The notes: a model not told the origin generated them from the sequence alone. Positions 14,310 to 27,935 are shown, counted from the first letter of the stretch. The stretch is DNA of 64,000 nucleotides from Lycocorax pyrrhopterus obiensis (GCA_014706295.1 JACSVZ010000011.1:456663-520662); one strand, 5' to 3'. Numbers and translations are program-made.

Positions 14310-15950
14310 CTTAAACATGTCAAAACAGTAAGAAAAATAAAGTTTATCTACACTGAGTCTTTACCCATCAGTGTCTTCTAAGACAAAAAGCACTGTGACC
14401 AGACTGATTCAATTTTCTTGTCTGTGATACAATCACTGGTCCTTGACAGGTGGGCAATTTCTTATTCTGTGACTGTGCTCACTCCCTATGCTCCACGCCT
14501 ATTGAAGACATTCTCTGAGAACCTTTTCTCTTCTCTGGAAAGGTGGATCTCTAACTTCACCATCATATTCATCCAATTTACTCCATTTAATCCCCCCAAA
14601 TTATTTAGAAAGCTCTCCACCTTTGCAATGAATTTGAAGCATCTCATTTGTTGACAATAAATCCTTATGCTTCACATGTTCTTTTACATCTCCTGTGATT
14701 TCCACTCCAATTTCTCCTTACAAAAAGAGACACTGGTCCTATGGTTGAAATTCTGTGAGGTCTTGCTTTTGCAGGCATGGCAGAGTTCATTTTCCTCCAC
14801 TTCCCTGTGTCTTGGCTTCCCCAACCCCAGCAATTCCTCAGCACAAACACACTAGTGCCACTGAAGTTTTGCCATGTGATGCCTACTAACTTTAATGATA
14901 ATCCCATAGCTGCCATCCCACACAGTGCTTTGAAGATCTGGGCTCTGTGTTTCATCCCAGATAGACAGTCTATAAAAATATGGCAAACAATTCAGGCACA
15001 GTCTCTGGCCTGGCCAGCGTTCACCGCTGACACGTTATACTACAGCAGAAGCAGCTTCTGGGCTTACATTCAGGCAGGAATGGAAGTGATGATGCATCTC
15101 TCTGGGAGCCCTCCTAGCCGGCAGATCCCAGAATACACAACCCAAGCAAAGGTGGGGGTCCTTTGCACACCCCCCTAGTCCTGCACTCTCTAGGCTTAAC
15201 ATTTGGCAAACATCAAAGAGCGGCAGGAAGAATCCTGCTGCCCCCCTGCCACCCCCCACCCCCCGCCCAAGCCTGGAAGGGGAGTTTCTGCAGGGTAAGG
15301 CATGCTCTGTCCAGGTACATACCCCTGGCTGCAGTCATTCACAGAACCATGGAATTACAGAGCTTTCTGAAGAGCTTTTGTGACTGCGATAGAAAAAAAT
15401 AAAACAAGCAAAGGCAGGATGAAGGGAAGGATTCTAGAGTCTGCTGACAGCCTGAAAGGACACCTCTGCATGGGAGAATTTCCTGTTCACAGCCTGGGGA
15501 CAGCTATGCATAACCTCCACTTGCTAAGGGCAGAGGTTCTCTGGGTTTGTGTAGACCCCGCTTTTTCCTAGCTCTGTCTCACCCAGCTGTGAGCTCTGTA
15601 GGGCTCTGCTCTACAGACACGGTGGCCTTCATTGCTGGCTGTATTTCCCTCCCACAGCAGGGAAGGACAGACAATCCTACAGGCAGACAACAGGACCATA
15701 ATGTGGGACTACAGTAAGGAAATGGGTTGCTGAGGTCCCAGACTCATGGGCACGAGTCCAATGCAAGTATCAAAGAACAGGATCGTGTTGCCATGGCTTT
15801 CTGCATCATTCTTCCTCACTTCCATATATCCATCACCTGCCAAGAGCAGCTGCCTGATGGGGCAGGCCTGCTCCACACCACCCAAATATACAGGAGCTGC
15901 TCTGCACCTGCAGCAGGCAATGGTGCAACAGATCATGTCCTTGCCTAACG
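14310..15950. other. Intergenic DNA, no gene recognised
   Basis: No recognisable exon. A C-rich run lies at about 15240-15268. Open frames of up to 133 codons overlap on opposite strands and show no family resemblance. Confidence 0.5.
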
Positions 15951-16014
15951 CTCCCTCCCTCCCTTCCTTCCTTTCCTTCCTTCCTTCCTTCCTTCCTTCC
16001 TACCTACCTACCTA
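15951..16014 (+). repeat. Composite CCCT/CCTT/CCTA tetranucleotide repeat
   Basis: A microsatellite whose unit drifts along its length: CCCT copies, then about ten CCTT copies, then CCTA copies ending near 16014. One strand is pure pyrimidine except for the A in the last block. Confidence 0.95.
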
Positions 16015-17370
16015 CACTGGGCTTGTTGGTAGCTATCTCCTTCACTGAAGAGCACACCTGGGTGTGATGTCAGGTGAACAGGGAACAGTGTCTCACCATC
16101 ACCCTGTTCCCTGGCTCTCACACAATTGCAGCAGGATCTGGAAAGCTCTGTGACCCAGTGCTGTTTTCGAATCTCTTTACATATATTACTCTCTGAATGG
16201 GCAGAGACCTGTGAAATTGCTGATTCATTAACATCTTTGCCATCTTGGCTGCTTCAAATAAGAGTTCATTCTGACCCAAGAATGATTTACTTCTTTACTG
16301 CCGATCTACTTTCCCATGAATGATCACTGTTTCACTAAGCAGGGCAAAGCTGTGGTCAGTAAGATTTCCTGCCAGTGCACGTTATATGACACTACTGTGG
16401 CCAAGAAGCTGCCCCCTTCCTCCCCTACAGCTACATCTTCGTACTTGTGAAACCATCCCCTCAGAACAAGAACTCACTCCAGGGTAAGAGGCCTGAATAG
16501 GGCTAGCAGGATTTGGCCCTGAAACTTTGTTATTAGAGCTGACACCAGAATCCAAAGAGGTGCTGCTCAGCTGCACCTCCCATTAACATCACCAGCATGA
16601 AAGGTGGTTTGCATACCTCGGTATTAGCCCCAGCGTTATCACAGGACAAATCAAAACCATCATAATAAAATTTTGCAATAACCTCAGTTTAATTAATAGC
16701 AAGGAGAAAAAAAGTCTTGCCAGGCCAGATGGCAAGCTCTTGTTTTCTCACATGATGACTGTCAAACTACTGTCTCCACAAAAGAACGTCACGGAGTATA
16801 TTTAATAAACCTTGGAAATGTTTATCGAAGTGGCAGTAAAGATTCTGACTGATCTGCCTGGGTCTGTCCACATGAAAGAGCCAAATGTAGAGTTGGGTTT
16901 AAGAAGTTACCACCAATAAAAGACTCAAGTGCATAAAGCTAGACTTTAACTGTACTCAGGCACTGAAGTCCACAGCCACAGAGGTCCTACACTCATGTAC
17001 TTGTACTCTGTGGCCTCTCCCTGGCTCACATTCAAGTTTTCTGCTTCCACACCTGCCCAGAACGGCATCTCCAAGGAGATGCACTTTCCACTATCCTCCA
17101 TGGGCACCCAGAGATGAGGTGGCTCTTCTCTGAATGCCCTAAGGGATGGGGTCTTGTAAACCAGCTCCGAGAACACCAAATGCAGCCTGAGGCTCCTCAA
17201 ACCATGGAGCTCTAATCCCTTCACTCTCAAACAGAAGCTGCCCACCAACAGCGGGACAGGGAGAGCAACCATCCTGTTAGTGGAGGGCATGGTTTCACTC
17301 TGAAGACCTTCACCCAGAATAGCTGATCAGCTGGCAGTTAGACAGTCTCATGGGAAGTGAGAGACAAACA
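16015..17370. other. Intergenic DNA with possible regulatory motif cluster
   Basis: No exon recognised. The part around 16635-16860 has a GATA-type word (TTATCA), a C/EBP-like half-site (TTTTGCAATAAC), an E-box-like word (CAGATGG) and long AT-rich runs without repeat identity. That pattern is compatible with a distal enhancer but not diagnostic of one. Confidence 0.35.
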
Positions 17371-17374
17371 CTCT

Positions 17375-17430
17375 CAGATTGAGGAAGGCATTGAACTCAG
17401 GTCTCCCACTTCCTCAGTGAATGCTCTAAA
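17375..17430 (-). mobile_element. Possible SINE (MIR-type) relic
   Basis: The words GGCATTGAACTCAGGTCTCCC and AGTGAATGCTCTA follow the reverse-complement order of the tRNA-related part of MIR elements. Short and diverged, so only tentative. Confidence 0.4.
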
Positions 17431-17439
17431 AAAAAAAAG

Positions 17440-20400
17440 ACAGTGACTTAGACATCAACCAGAAGGAAGAAACACTACTCTCTTATCTCCAAGAGCACTG
17501 TCCTTGGGGAGATGCATGCCATCAGAGTGCTTACAGGACTCAAGCACTAAGTCCTGAGTGAGGTTTCTGTGCTCTGATGGAATGGCAGGGATGGGAGAGT
17601 AGAAGATTTCAAAACACCTGTATTTTCAGCCTGCCCTCAGACATCAAACATGTCTCTCTGTTTGGGAGGGAGATGTCTCAAATGTCTAGGTTAGGTCTGG
17701 ATGTAACCCTTACTTGAACAGGGACAATGAGAGGGAGAAAGGGTTATGCCATTGTATAGCATTGCTGCTCCATTTCTTGGGAGCATACACTCATCTGGAC
17801 TATGATCCCTTCAGCCTATCCCAGCAGCCTGGCCTGCTGACCCCTCCCTGCCCACAGGCTAGGAAGCCTTGGCACAACAGTGCTGCTTTTGGCTCCAGGG
17901 TCTGGCTCTCAAGACTAGAGACAGTGGCACCTCCTCTTTGGATGCTGAGCCTTCCGCACCCTGACTCGCAGTAAGTCAGCACCACTCTTACAACTCATGG
18001 GACTGGGGTGCCTGGGTGGCACTATTAGCACCAGGGGCTTGTCTTTCACCTATGCTCTTTGGATGAAAGGATGTGATTCACTGAAGCTTTATAGGTTTTT
18101 GGCTAGTGAATGGACATGTTGTATGGGAATTTGTTTTGGCTCTTTTATGTTTTTGTCTTTTGGTGGGACAGTACACTTAGAAAATTTCTTTCCTTCCCCC
18201 TTACAGAAAATAGGAGAAAAAATGATTTGACGCTTTCATACTGCAGCAAAACAATCTTTACACTGTACTAAGTTCTGCCTCATCTGGGTGAAAGCACAGT
18301 GTACTTTCATGGCCTTATCTGTTATCTTGCAATAATAATAACAACAAAAAGAAAACAAATTTTCAAAATAAAACAAATCAATAAAAGTGCATCAGCTGCA
18401 AGTGCTGGTGGGTAATCCCATGAAAAAAGGCAACATGACACAATTTTTGCAAGCCGTTTCCCTTGGCAGATGGTATTTCCATTTCCAGTGTAAAGGCCGA
18501 AGTGACTGACACCACTTGTAACTTTAGTTAAACCCTTCTATAGCTGCTGAAGCCACTGCAGAGTTCTGCTTTCATGTTGCTGCTAGCACAGGGAGTTTCA
18601 GAATAATTTTGGATTGGCTTGGATACAAGTCTAGCAGGGTGCTACAAATAGAAATAGCAGAAGAACATAGTAGAGTAAAAATATGCAGTGTTAGATCACG
18701 GGTGGAGAAGTAGCACAGACAGGAAGCCAATGAAAGCGACAGGCACGCTGCTGCTCTCTGCCACTTGCTAGATTTTCAATGCACTCCATTTCCAAATTTC
18801 TGAAAAAATTACCACTTGCATTAACCTTGCCTCCTGCCTACATATCAGCATTGACAGTCATTCTGGATAAAAAAGCAGCCATCACAGGAAGCGGAACATC
18901 TGCTTTAAAAGCTGCCCCTTCAAAGCCACCCTGTGCATTGCATCACAGTTCACATGGTCACCGCACAATAAAGTTTCATCTCACAAATAGGTACACTGGG
19001 GCAGAACCCTGAACTTGAACCTCTCTGACCTTTGGGGATACCTGTTTGCAGTCTGGGCTCAATCCATTCCTATCAATGCCCACATCTGACAATCTGCGTG
19101 CCTGCAGTCAGACTTGGTTGATGCACTTAATGGCCTGGCTTGCTGTCCAAGGTGCAGACCACGGCCAATTCCTACTGCCTCATGTGGGATTTGTCAGTCA
19201 CATTAAGGAATCTGAATCTGGGTTTAGGAACCTAACTTACGGCACTTGGAGTGAAAAACTTTAGCCAATAAGGCTGCACAATCCTATTACCATGACAGCT
19301 CAGGAATGTGAGAACTCAGCAGTCTGCAATAAGGGGCCACTTTAAATGAAGATTAAACTGAAAACAGCCCTTATGGCCTAGAGCGCCTGGGACAAGTGTC
19401 TGCCAGCTGAAATGCCTTGAAGGTAACTATTGCTAGTGAATCAGGTGGTGGCTTAAGGTGCCTACAGTTGCCTCAAGACACAGACAGATTATTTTTCCAG
19501 AGACACTGTATTTTTTTTTTTTTAGTACCATACGAAAGTTGGCAGCTCCAGCCCTAAGGAGATCCATGCAAAGCTCCTGCAAACCTCCTGCTTGCTCTGG
19601 TTCCCATGGCACATCCACTGAATTTCACTTTGAATTTCAGCCTCACAAATCTCCAAACTCAGCCTAGAGAGATAAACTATGCCAAGCCTGGGCTCCAGCT
19701 ATGGAGCAGGACTGCTCCCTTTCCTCTGAACATTACTATAATAAACCAGGTTGCCCTACTGTGACACAGGAAAAATATGATCAGCATCTAGTGCAAGGTG
19801 TTGGGAGGATGTATTTTCTCGTCTGTTTGCAGCGTGAGGGTGAAACAAAGTATGAGTTTTTTCCCTGGCTGGTGTCTTCCTGCTAGCCAGGGACAAAGTC
19901 ACTTGTCCTTTTGGTTCTCTTAGATGTGTCCAGCAATGATCTCAGAGATTTGTTGACATGCCGGTGGGCACTTCTGACAGTGGATGGGGTGCCAGTGGTT
20001 CTGCGTTTTCTTTTCCAACAACTCCCAGAGGACAGTGATGCTTTTATGCTTAATATATGCTGTCATTTTGTATTATATCTTTTTTTTGGAAGTAACTTCA
20101 TAAAGGACCAAAAGAAAACACAATCTTAAACCCCAAAATCCAAAAACCATAGAAAACTGAGGAGTGCTGCAGACATCACACATGAATTACTGCTTCTTCA
20201 ACCGACACAGAGCCAAAAGAAGCCATAGCCCCGCCTGCTTTACAGCATGATCTGCCACTGCCTGGTGGTTACTGGTCACCAGCATGACTTCCCTGGATTT
20301 TTGCTCTTTTTCTTCTCCAGTCCCATGATGTGGTGAGGCCCTTGCTAGAGGCTTTTGCTGCTGTATCAGCATTTCTGGTATGAAAAAAAAAAATGTGACA

Positions 20401-21690
20401 ATAGAGCAAAACTTTAGATTCCACAGCTATGTTGCTTGAAGACATAAATGACCAAGCACAACCCCAGCATCTGTCCTCCACCTCAGTCCGTCCTCCCACG
20501 CCTGATTCATGCAACAGTCACAGAGTGACAGTAAGGGTTACCATCTTGCATAAAGAACTGACAAATGACTTGCTCAAAGCAGACTGGATGGATTTGCATG
20601 TAATGGTTCAATGTGCTGGAATAATATTACAAGAACACGCCATCCAATTTCATCTTCAGCTGAGTACAGTAACTCATTCAATATTGCAATACACTTGACA
20701 GATTAAGAAACCTTTTTTACTTTATTAGGCTTAACTCCCTGCATATCTCTCTTATTTTCCCTGCAGGACTGTTTGGGAATGTCTTAGAGTTACAGGACCA
20801 CAAATAGACTAATATATACCAAGTACGTGAATGACTATGCCCCATGAAAAAAACAATGCCATAACTTTGGGGTGATTTTTCACTAATTCTATTTCTGTTG
20901 ATACAGGTTGTCTGAAAACATAATTGACTAGGTTCTGGTGAATAAATAAAACCAGATAAATGATAGATGGGGATAAACCTCCCCTGAGCCCTGGGTTTTT
21001 CAAAGGCATGCCAACTCCCTACATTCTACATACAATCTATACATTTTAAGATCCAGAAGGCACCTTTTTTTCACACCTAACTTTGTAATTTTACACTAGG
21101 CTTCATAATCCTAAAATACCTCCATGGCACAAAGCCACATATACAATATGTGGGTGGAAAAGCTGTCAGCATAGTGGGAAAATATTCTGCTGAAACTCAA
21201 AACTTTGAAGAAACAGCTGAGTCACTCTTTCACAGTTAAGGTAGTCTGGGTTTGTTACTCTCTTCTATGCCCCTGGGTAGTGTCTGGCACACTCCCCCCA
21301 CCAGACTGCCAGTGACTCCTGTACACTGCTAGACAAGAACTGCCTTGGAAATACTGGGTTTTCCTTGCACAGATGAATCTTTCCATCCAGGTACATGGAT
21401 TGAATGAACACTGATTCTCCTGGGGACTCCTTGGGCACGTGCAGCAATGCAGGTACATCTGCACTGGCTGACTCATAGACAATCAGCTCTACCTTGCTAT
21501 GCAAGGTGATCTTCAGCGACATCGCCAACTTACGATGCAATCACAGTTCTCAAGGCAAACCATGTTTTCCTGCCCTGAGAAAAAAATCCTTTTTTATTAA
21601 AAATCATGAACATAGGCAAAATTTCAAAACCTAGCTCAAGTGCACTAAGCTAAAGGAATCAGACAAAAACCTTGGAAAAAAAATCTCATT
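17440..21690. other. Intergenic DNA, no gene recognised
   Basis: No exon or repeat family recognised. AT-rich stretches near 18330-18500 include a C/EBP-like half-site (TTTTTGCAAG, near 18449). The short open frames look like chance. Confidence 0.5.
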
Positions 21691-21695
21691 TATCA

Positions 21696-22262
21696 TCCTT
21701 TCCTTTCCTTTCCTTTCCTTTCCTTTCCTTTCCTTTCCTTTCCTTTCCTTTCCTTTCCTTTCCTTTCCTTTCCTTTCCTTTCCTTTCCTTTCCTTTCCTT
21801 TCCTTTCCTTTCCTTTCCTTTCCTTTCCTTTCCTTCCTTTCCTTTCCTTTCCTTTCCTTTCCTTCCTTTCCTTTCCTTTCCTTTCCTTTCCTTTCCTTTC
21901 CTTTCCTTTCCTTTCCTTCCTTTCCTTTCCTTTCCTTTCCTTTCCTTTCCTTTCCTTTCCTTTCCTTTCCTTCCTTTCCTTTCCTTTCCTTTCCTTTCCT
22001 TTCCTTTCCTTTCCTTTCCTTTCCTTTCCTTTCCTTTCCTTTCCTTTCCTTTCCTTTCCTTTCCTTTCCTTTCCTTTCCTTTCCTTTCCTTTCCTTTCCT
22101 TTCCTTTCCTTTCCTTTCCTTTCCTTTCCTTTCCTTTCCTTTCCTTTCCTTCCTTTCCTTTCCTTCCTTTCCTTTCCTTTCCTTTCCTTTCCTTTCCTTT
22201 CCTTTCCTTTCCTTTCCTTTCCTTTCCTTTCCTTTCCTTTCCTTTCCTTTCCTTTCCTTTTT
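21696..22262 (+). repeat. (TTTCC)n pentanucleotide array, about 565 bp
   Basis: More than one hundred near-perfect TTTCC units, broken only by a few TTCC units that have lost one T. One strand is pure pyrimidine and the other pure purine. Because no stop codon can form, frames of over 200 codons run through it on both strands (as LSFPF or RKGKE repeats). These are artefacts of the repeat, not genes. True length is likely polymorphic and may be misassembled. Confidence 0.97.
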
Positions 22263-22266
22263 CCTT

Positions 22267-22300
22267 CCCCTCCCCTCCCCTCCCCTCCCCTCCCCTCCCC
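22267..22300 (+). repeat. (CCCCT)n block, seven C4 runs
   Basis: The TTTCC array ends in a different pentamer, CCCCT, giving seven runs of four C separated by single T. The minus strand therefore has seven G4 runs with single-A loops, a strong G-quadruplex pattern. Confidence 0.95.
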
Positions 22301-22302
22301 TT

Positions 22303-25300
22303 CCTGATTCTACAGTCAGCATAATAGCTTTGGTAAAGAAGAGGGAGCTGCTTATGAGCCATTTATTACTACATAAAATTACTGAAATTACAAAGGTCTA
22401 TAAGCAATAACTGCCAACAGATTATAGGCTCTACTAATGCAGTCACCCATGAAATATATAAGGCTTATTTTAGAAGGAACTCTAGTACAGCCTATACATT
22501 TTGATCCCCAGCTAATACAACTCGGCTTGAAAATATTTTGATCTTTTGACCTGCATTTTAATCAGACTGCAAGATTTTCGTGAAAACTTGTTTTTGTGTG
22601 TACAAATCAGAAAAGCTTACACAGATGTAAACAACAGCTCAATTTGTATGAGTAACAATGTGCCAGGTTTTCAGCCTGTAAGAATAATTTTCGTATGAGC
22701 TGCAACAATATATACTAATGAGCTGCACCATACACACACAGCCATGCAAATGCTATCATTGGGATTCACAGTGGCTTGTGGGACAGGTTTGCCAAAATGG
22801 CAATATCAGAGGTAAATTTTGCATTTTAAGCCCTGTAACAAGCCCACTTTTAATGATAAATCTTCCATAAAAGCCTATTTCCCAGTTTTGAGTTATGTGC
22901 TAATGTGATAGCTTCTAGCCAGTCTGATGTGTTTAATGTGTGGAGGAAATACCAGCCATGTGTTTCCTCCTCCACTGGGAGGATATGATCCATACTGTAC
23001 ATCATAAAGCGGTGCTCAGGATGTGAACATACTCCAAACTTGAATTACCTTACTCTGCCCTACCACCACACTGGAATTATGGGTGCGACACTTGTTGATG
23101 AAAGAAATGGAGGGAAGGATTCCCATATGTTTTCAAATTTTTTCTGCAACTTTTCTTGTTGTTCTCACATTTCATAACACCTAGCAGTCCTCCAGCAAGA
23201 GCACTTTGATTTCATGGGAAATTACTCTGTCTGGGGCAAAAATACGCTTTTCTAAATAAACAGATTATGTTATATAGCATGAAAACTAAAAAAATAAAGT
23301 AGGCTCAGCATGCCTACACCCTGCCTGCCATCACCAAGCACACAAACATGCCCAGGCTTTGGCTGGATAACATTTCAAGTGCTAGGCCCTCCAAGAGCAG
23401 ATGTCAGTTTCCTCTCTCTCGGGCCCTTTTTCTCCTTTTCCTAGATTTTTGTCCCTGAACATTTGATCCCAGTCCAGTTAAACTCAACCCTAATTTTGCC
23501 ACTGGCAGAGTTAAACTCTAAACAGCCTCACATCCTAACTGCAGCCTCTTTTCTGCTCTCTTCTCCAACCTTCCCTCCGTATCACATTTTCTTCCAAATA
23601 CATCCCTCCTTGTCTCCAGTGACACTATTTATGTTTCTGCTTGCTGGTGGGTGCCCATCACTGGCCTGTAATGACCAGTGTTGTAGCACCATGCTGCTGA
23701 AGGGAAACCTAGTCCCTCATTCACATGTTTTGCACGAACAGCAGCACTGGAGACAGCATTGCCAGACTCATGTGACTCATGTCTTGCTATGCTCGCTTGC
23801 TCAGCCCCGTTTCCTCAGTCAGTCCTGAGCACAGTCCCTGCTGCAGTGTGAACAAGCAGAGGCAGTGCACCAGCAGAGCTTCTATCATTGTCAGCTGCAG
23901 CATTTGCAAAGGAAGAGCAACCATATCAATATGTAAACTTTCTTTCTATTAACCACATATCCAAAAAGAAAAGGCAGACACAACTCCATGTGCTTCCAGG
24001 AAGCTCCTCCAAGCCAACCAGTAATGCCCAGCAAAATCAAAGGAAAGATACCTGTATTCCACAATGGGCATCTTGCATATAAATATGCAAGCCTCTAAAA
24101 ACCATTGTTCAGTTATGAGCACAAAATAAAAATACAAAAATACATGCTCTTCAGCTGAGCCCCAAAATGTTTTCATTACTTAAAATCTTCTTCTATTGGC
24201 TACTGAAAGGGAAAGAGCAAATTTCCCTCTACTAAATGAATACATAAAAACTTTTATCTGGCTGCTCGTGAGCTCTTGCAGGGATAATTCAGGTCACTGA
24301 TGTAACACTGAGGAATACATCCAGCTACTGAACAAAAGTAATGATGGACATCAGTCATGTCAAGAAACATCTGCCACTGTTTAAAATTCTAAGGAAATTA
24401 TCCATATACAAATTAGTTAATAAAAGTTATATTACTGATAGCTAAAAAATCAGATTTCCTAAAGCACTTGGTAATCCCATACATAATATACTACATGAGA
24501 TAAAAACATGAATGACATTCTTCACGTATCATATAATGACCTATACATTGCTATTGGGTCTCATGAAATATCCACTTGGAATTTGCCTTAGCAAAAGCTG
24601 CCTTTAGACTGTTTTTATCAACTCAGAATTCTTGATGTGATATCTGTAAATGTTATTACTCACAGTGCAAACAGAAAGCACTATACCTAGAGGTTTATTT
24701 ATTTACATTGCCTATATATTCACTTAAAATCAGAACTTGATGCTGTCCTGTGGAAATCATAGACTGACTTTTTAAAATAAATGTTGCCAATAGAGTTGTT
24801 ATACACATTCCTCACTTAGCAAACCAAATACACAGTGTTATTCTTAAAACTGCAGTCTAGGGAATCAAATCCCAGTTTTATTCCAGTCAACAGCAACTCC
24901 CCTCGCCTCCAGAAACAATTTGAATAAGCCAATTCTGTAACAAATAATAAGATAGGTCAAGAAATTTTTGGTATGAGAACTCTGGCAATCCCATTCTTTT
25001 GATATTTAACATGAGTTCCAGTAAACACAGGAGGGTTGCTGACTAGAATGAAGCAAACAGCACTGACACATAGCCTTTCAAATTTTATATTAGTTTATGA
25101 GAAGTCTAAATGCTAATTTGCACAATTATGAATCAACAACATTCATTTCAGCCTGACTGTCATCAGCGTTTTAACTAAACTGACATATCCATAAAAATGT
25201 GACCATAACTTTTAAAAAGTTACGGAAGATACATTCCCAGTCCACCAAACTGAACATGGTTCCACCACAGCGAATTAAACCCTAATGTATAAACAACAAT

Positions 25301-26030
25301 ATAACAAAGGAAAATTTGTATGACAGAAACGATTATAAGCTTGTATATAAGAGCTAGAATATGTGACACTTAGTGACCACAGCAGATTTGGCATTCAGCC
25401 CTGATCTCAGAGTTGCTGGTTTGTGTGCACTTACTGTTATTCACATAGTCTCCCCTCCCTGAGGGACTTGAATACAAATCATATGGTGGATCTAATGCGT
25501 AATAGCAGCTCAATATTCATTTGGTTCTTGAGACAAGTCTACAGCCAGATGCATTAGGAGCTGTGGAGCAAATACTCAGAGCGAGAAAACTGAGACACAA
25601 AATTTCCACAATATTCAAGAAAGTTCTGAAACATTTTGAGGCATTTATTCAGCCAAGGCTTTCCCTGACTCCAAAACGATTTCGCCAGAGAAAGTGGTTT
25701 GAATATCTAAAGTGGGGCTAATTCCTAAATGTGGTTCTTTATTTTAAATGTAAACAACTAAAAATCACAAAACCCCTCTCAGAAAAGGTTCTGTGCTAAT
25801 TCCTCTCTACTTGTCAGTGAAGCTGCACACAGAAAAGTATCCATTGTTGCCTTCTACTGAGCATTCTCACATTTTGTAGAAGTCAAGTCATCAAACTAAT
25901 AAAGAGTAATGCCTAAAACTATGAGAGGTCTTGAATCTCTCTGTTGACTATGAACTGTTGTTAAAATATAAGTTGCCCTGCCACACAGAAAATAGTCAGT
26001 GCAGGTAACCAGAGCCAGCTTCTACCACAT
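22303..26030. other. AT-rich intergenic DNA, possible conserved noncoding sequence
   Basis: No exon, CR1 or LTR was recognised in about 3.7 kb. The stretch 22310-22960 is free of obvious repeats and holds many AT-rich words with embedded TAATGAT, ATGCAAAT and ATTTGCATA-like elements. Position downstream of CEBPA would suit long-range enhancers, but conservation cannot be seen from one sequence. Confidence 0.4.
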
Positions 26031-26100
26031 GGGCCCAATCCTGTTCCCACTGAAGTCAATGGCAGAACTCCAACCCATCTAATGGGAACGGCAACAAGCC
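26031..26100. mobile_element. Eroded palindromic interspersed repeat
   Basis: Contains CCTGTTCCCACTGAAGTCAATGG followed about 30 bp later by CTAATGGGAACGG, so the outer words GTTCCCA and TGGGAAC pair as inverted repeats. This resembles an old palindromic (MITE-like) repeat common in sauropsid genomes whose core is TGAAGTCAATGG. I cannot name the family with certainty. Confidence 0.5.
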
Positions 26101-27878
26101 TTCTATCTACTTAATACAAATGAAGATACTCATCTCCTCTTTGACACATTTTGGGCTCAAAGCCATTGGCTGACACTTGTTTGGTTCTCTGCATGTATGT
26201 GACTCATGGGATAATATAATGCCTGACTTCCATTCTGCCAGACCTGTCTTTCTCTGTGGTTTACTAATTTCAGAGGCAAGATGCAATGCTGCAGTAAAAT
26301 AGGACAGTGTTAAACTAAGAAAATTGCACTTACTGAGAGTAAATGAATCAGATTCCCTTTGTGAGGATTCCCTTCCAATTAAAGAGGTATACCCACGTAG
26401 ACCTGAAGACATCAGCCCATTGCTCCTGCATAGAGCCAGAAGTCTCTAGCAAAGTACTTGGCAGAAAAGGTAGTGTAAACATATTGTCTTCGCCCCACCA
26501 GGGGTAACCTGAGGAGCAACCTAATAATGGAAAGGACATAAAAAAATCTGTATTCCAAACAGCTGATTTTTATTTCAGGCTACATACACAGACTGCGTTA
26601 CTCTGGATATACAGGTGTTCAATCAGCTGAGTATATGCTGATTTTCCACCAAAGGTGTAAACTCTTTGAGATATGGGGTGATTTTCTCTCTTTGGATCCA
26701 TAGACCAAGTTTGAGAAGTAGTACCATAAAATAATAATAATATAATATGGACTGGAAGGAAATATCTGAACACACTTTCTGGTTCTTCCAAAGTTTCTCA
26801 TGATATGCTTATTATTACTAAGTCTTGGCTTCAAAATGCAGTTACCTTTGGTATGATACAGCAAACCACACTGTAACACTGATATTTGTGTGGTGTTTGT
26901 ATGCAATTTCAGGTGTATAAACACGGATTTCATTACAGGGGAAGAAAGACACACCCAAAACCAGAGATGTCAATGTATAAAACATTATTTTTTACTTTAT
27001 TATACCAAGAGAGGGCAGTAGGCCTGTTTCTCCACCCTTTACTCAGGCATTTGCCCTTCTTTTCACCACTGAATTGGGTCAAAGCCAATTCAACCAATAA
27101 ATCCAAATCAGTAAGCACAAAACACCTGCCTTCTCCAACCAGCAAAGCATCTCTCACTGCCCCACTTCAGTGTCGAAATTTGTTCCTTTCCTCCAAACTC
27201 CTGAAGCGGGTGAATGAGGAAAGCTCCTCAAGGGCAATTCGCTTGTCGTAGCAATAAAAAATAAAAGACTGAGAAATTGTGGCATTCCTCCACCACCCCC
27301 AACCTGCTGCAGGACTTTGCTATGGTCATGAGCAATCTCTCAACTCTGTACACAGTGCTAGCAGACAACGACTCCCTTCGTCCTCAACATGTGATTACTT
27401 GCTCAGCCTCTCAGTCACTGCCCAACCCCCCGCCTCACCCCCTCCATGTCCCCAACCCCATGTCTGGGACTGGCGAGGGGCAGGGGTGGAGAAGGAAGGA
27501 CTGCACAGCCCTACTAGTGCGGCAGGACAGGCAGAGGCTTGGCAGCATTGCAGCAGTGCTGTGTATAAAAGGAACAAGCTCAGTGGGAAAACCAAAAAAC
27601 CACCCAGCAGTCATGAAGACAAATGTTGCTGAGTACATACACCCACCGCACCCTCCCAGAGCTGGAGCTGATCAAGCCTTTGCCCATGCCAGGCTAGTCT
27701 CGGTGCAGGGTGCCTGTATGCAGGGAGATGAGTGGAAATGCCACATGTGAGAACAGTCCCTGCCCACAGTCCTGTCACACTGACCCGTGTGTGGCCCACA
27801 GCACAGCAGAGCAGTGCAGCTGCTGCCTGCCATCCTCTGCAGCAGCACAGACTGGCAGCTGTGCTCACAGGAGTGTGC
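26101..27878. other. Intergenic DNA, no gene recognised
   Basis: Includes a short AAT-rich run near 26730 and a more GC-rich part at 27290-27880. A 157-codon frame at 27277-27750 overlaps frames on both strands and has no recognisable domain. Confidence 0.5.
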
Positions 27879-27879
27879 T

Positions 27880-27935
27880 GCTCCAGACAACCTTCACAGG
27901 TCCCTTCCAGCTCCAACTGTCCTGTGATATTTGGA
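27880..27935 (+). mobile_element. CR1 3' end relic
   Basis: AGGTCCCTTCCAGCTCCAAC followed by TGTCCTGTGATA matches the order of the last 40 bases of avian CR1 elements in sense orientation. Only the 3' tip is recognisable. Confidence 0.6.

Noticed and set aside
21631..22362. Frames of 209-243 codons on both strands (RKGKE or LSFPF repeats)
   Set aside because: They are translations of the TTTCC pentanucleotide array, where no stop codon can occur.
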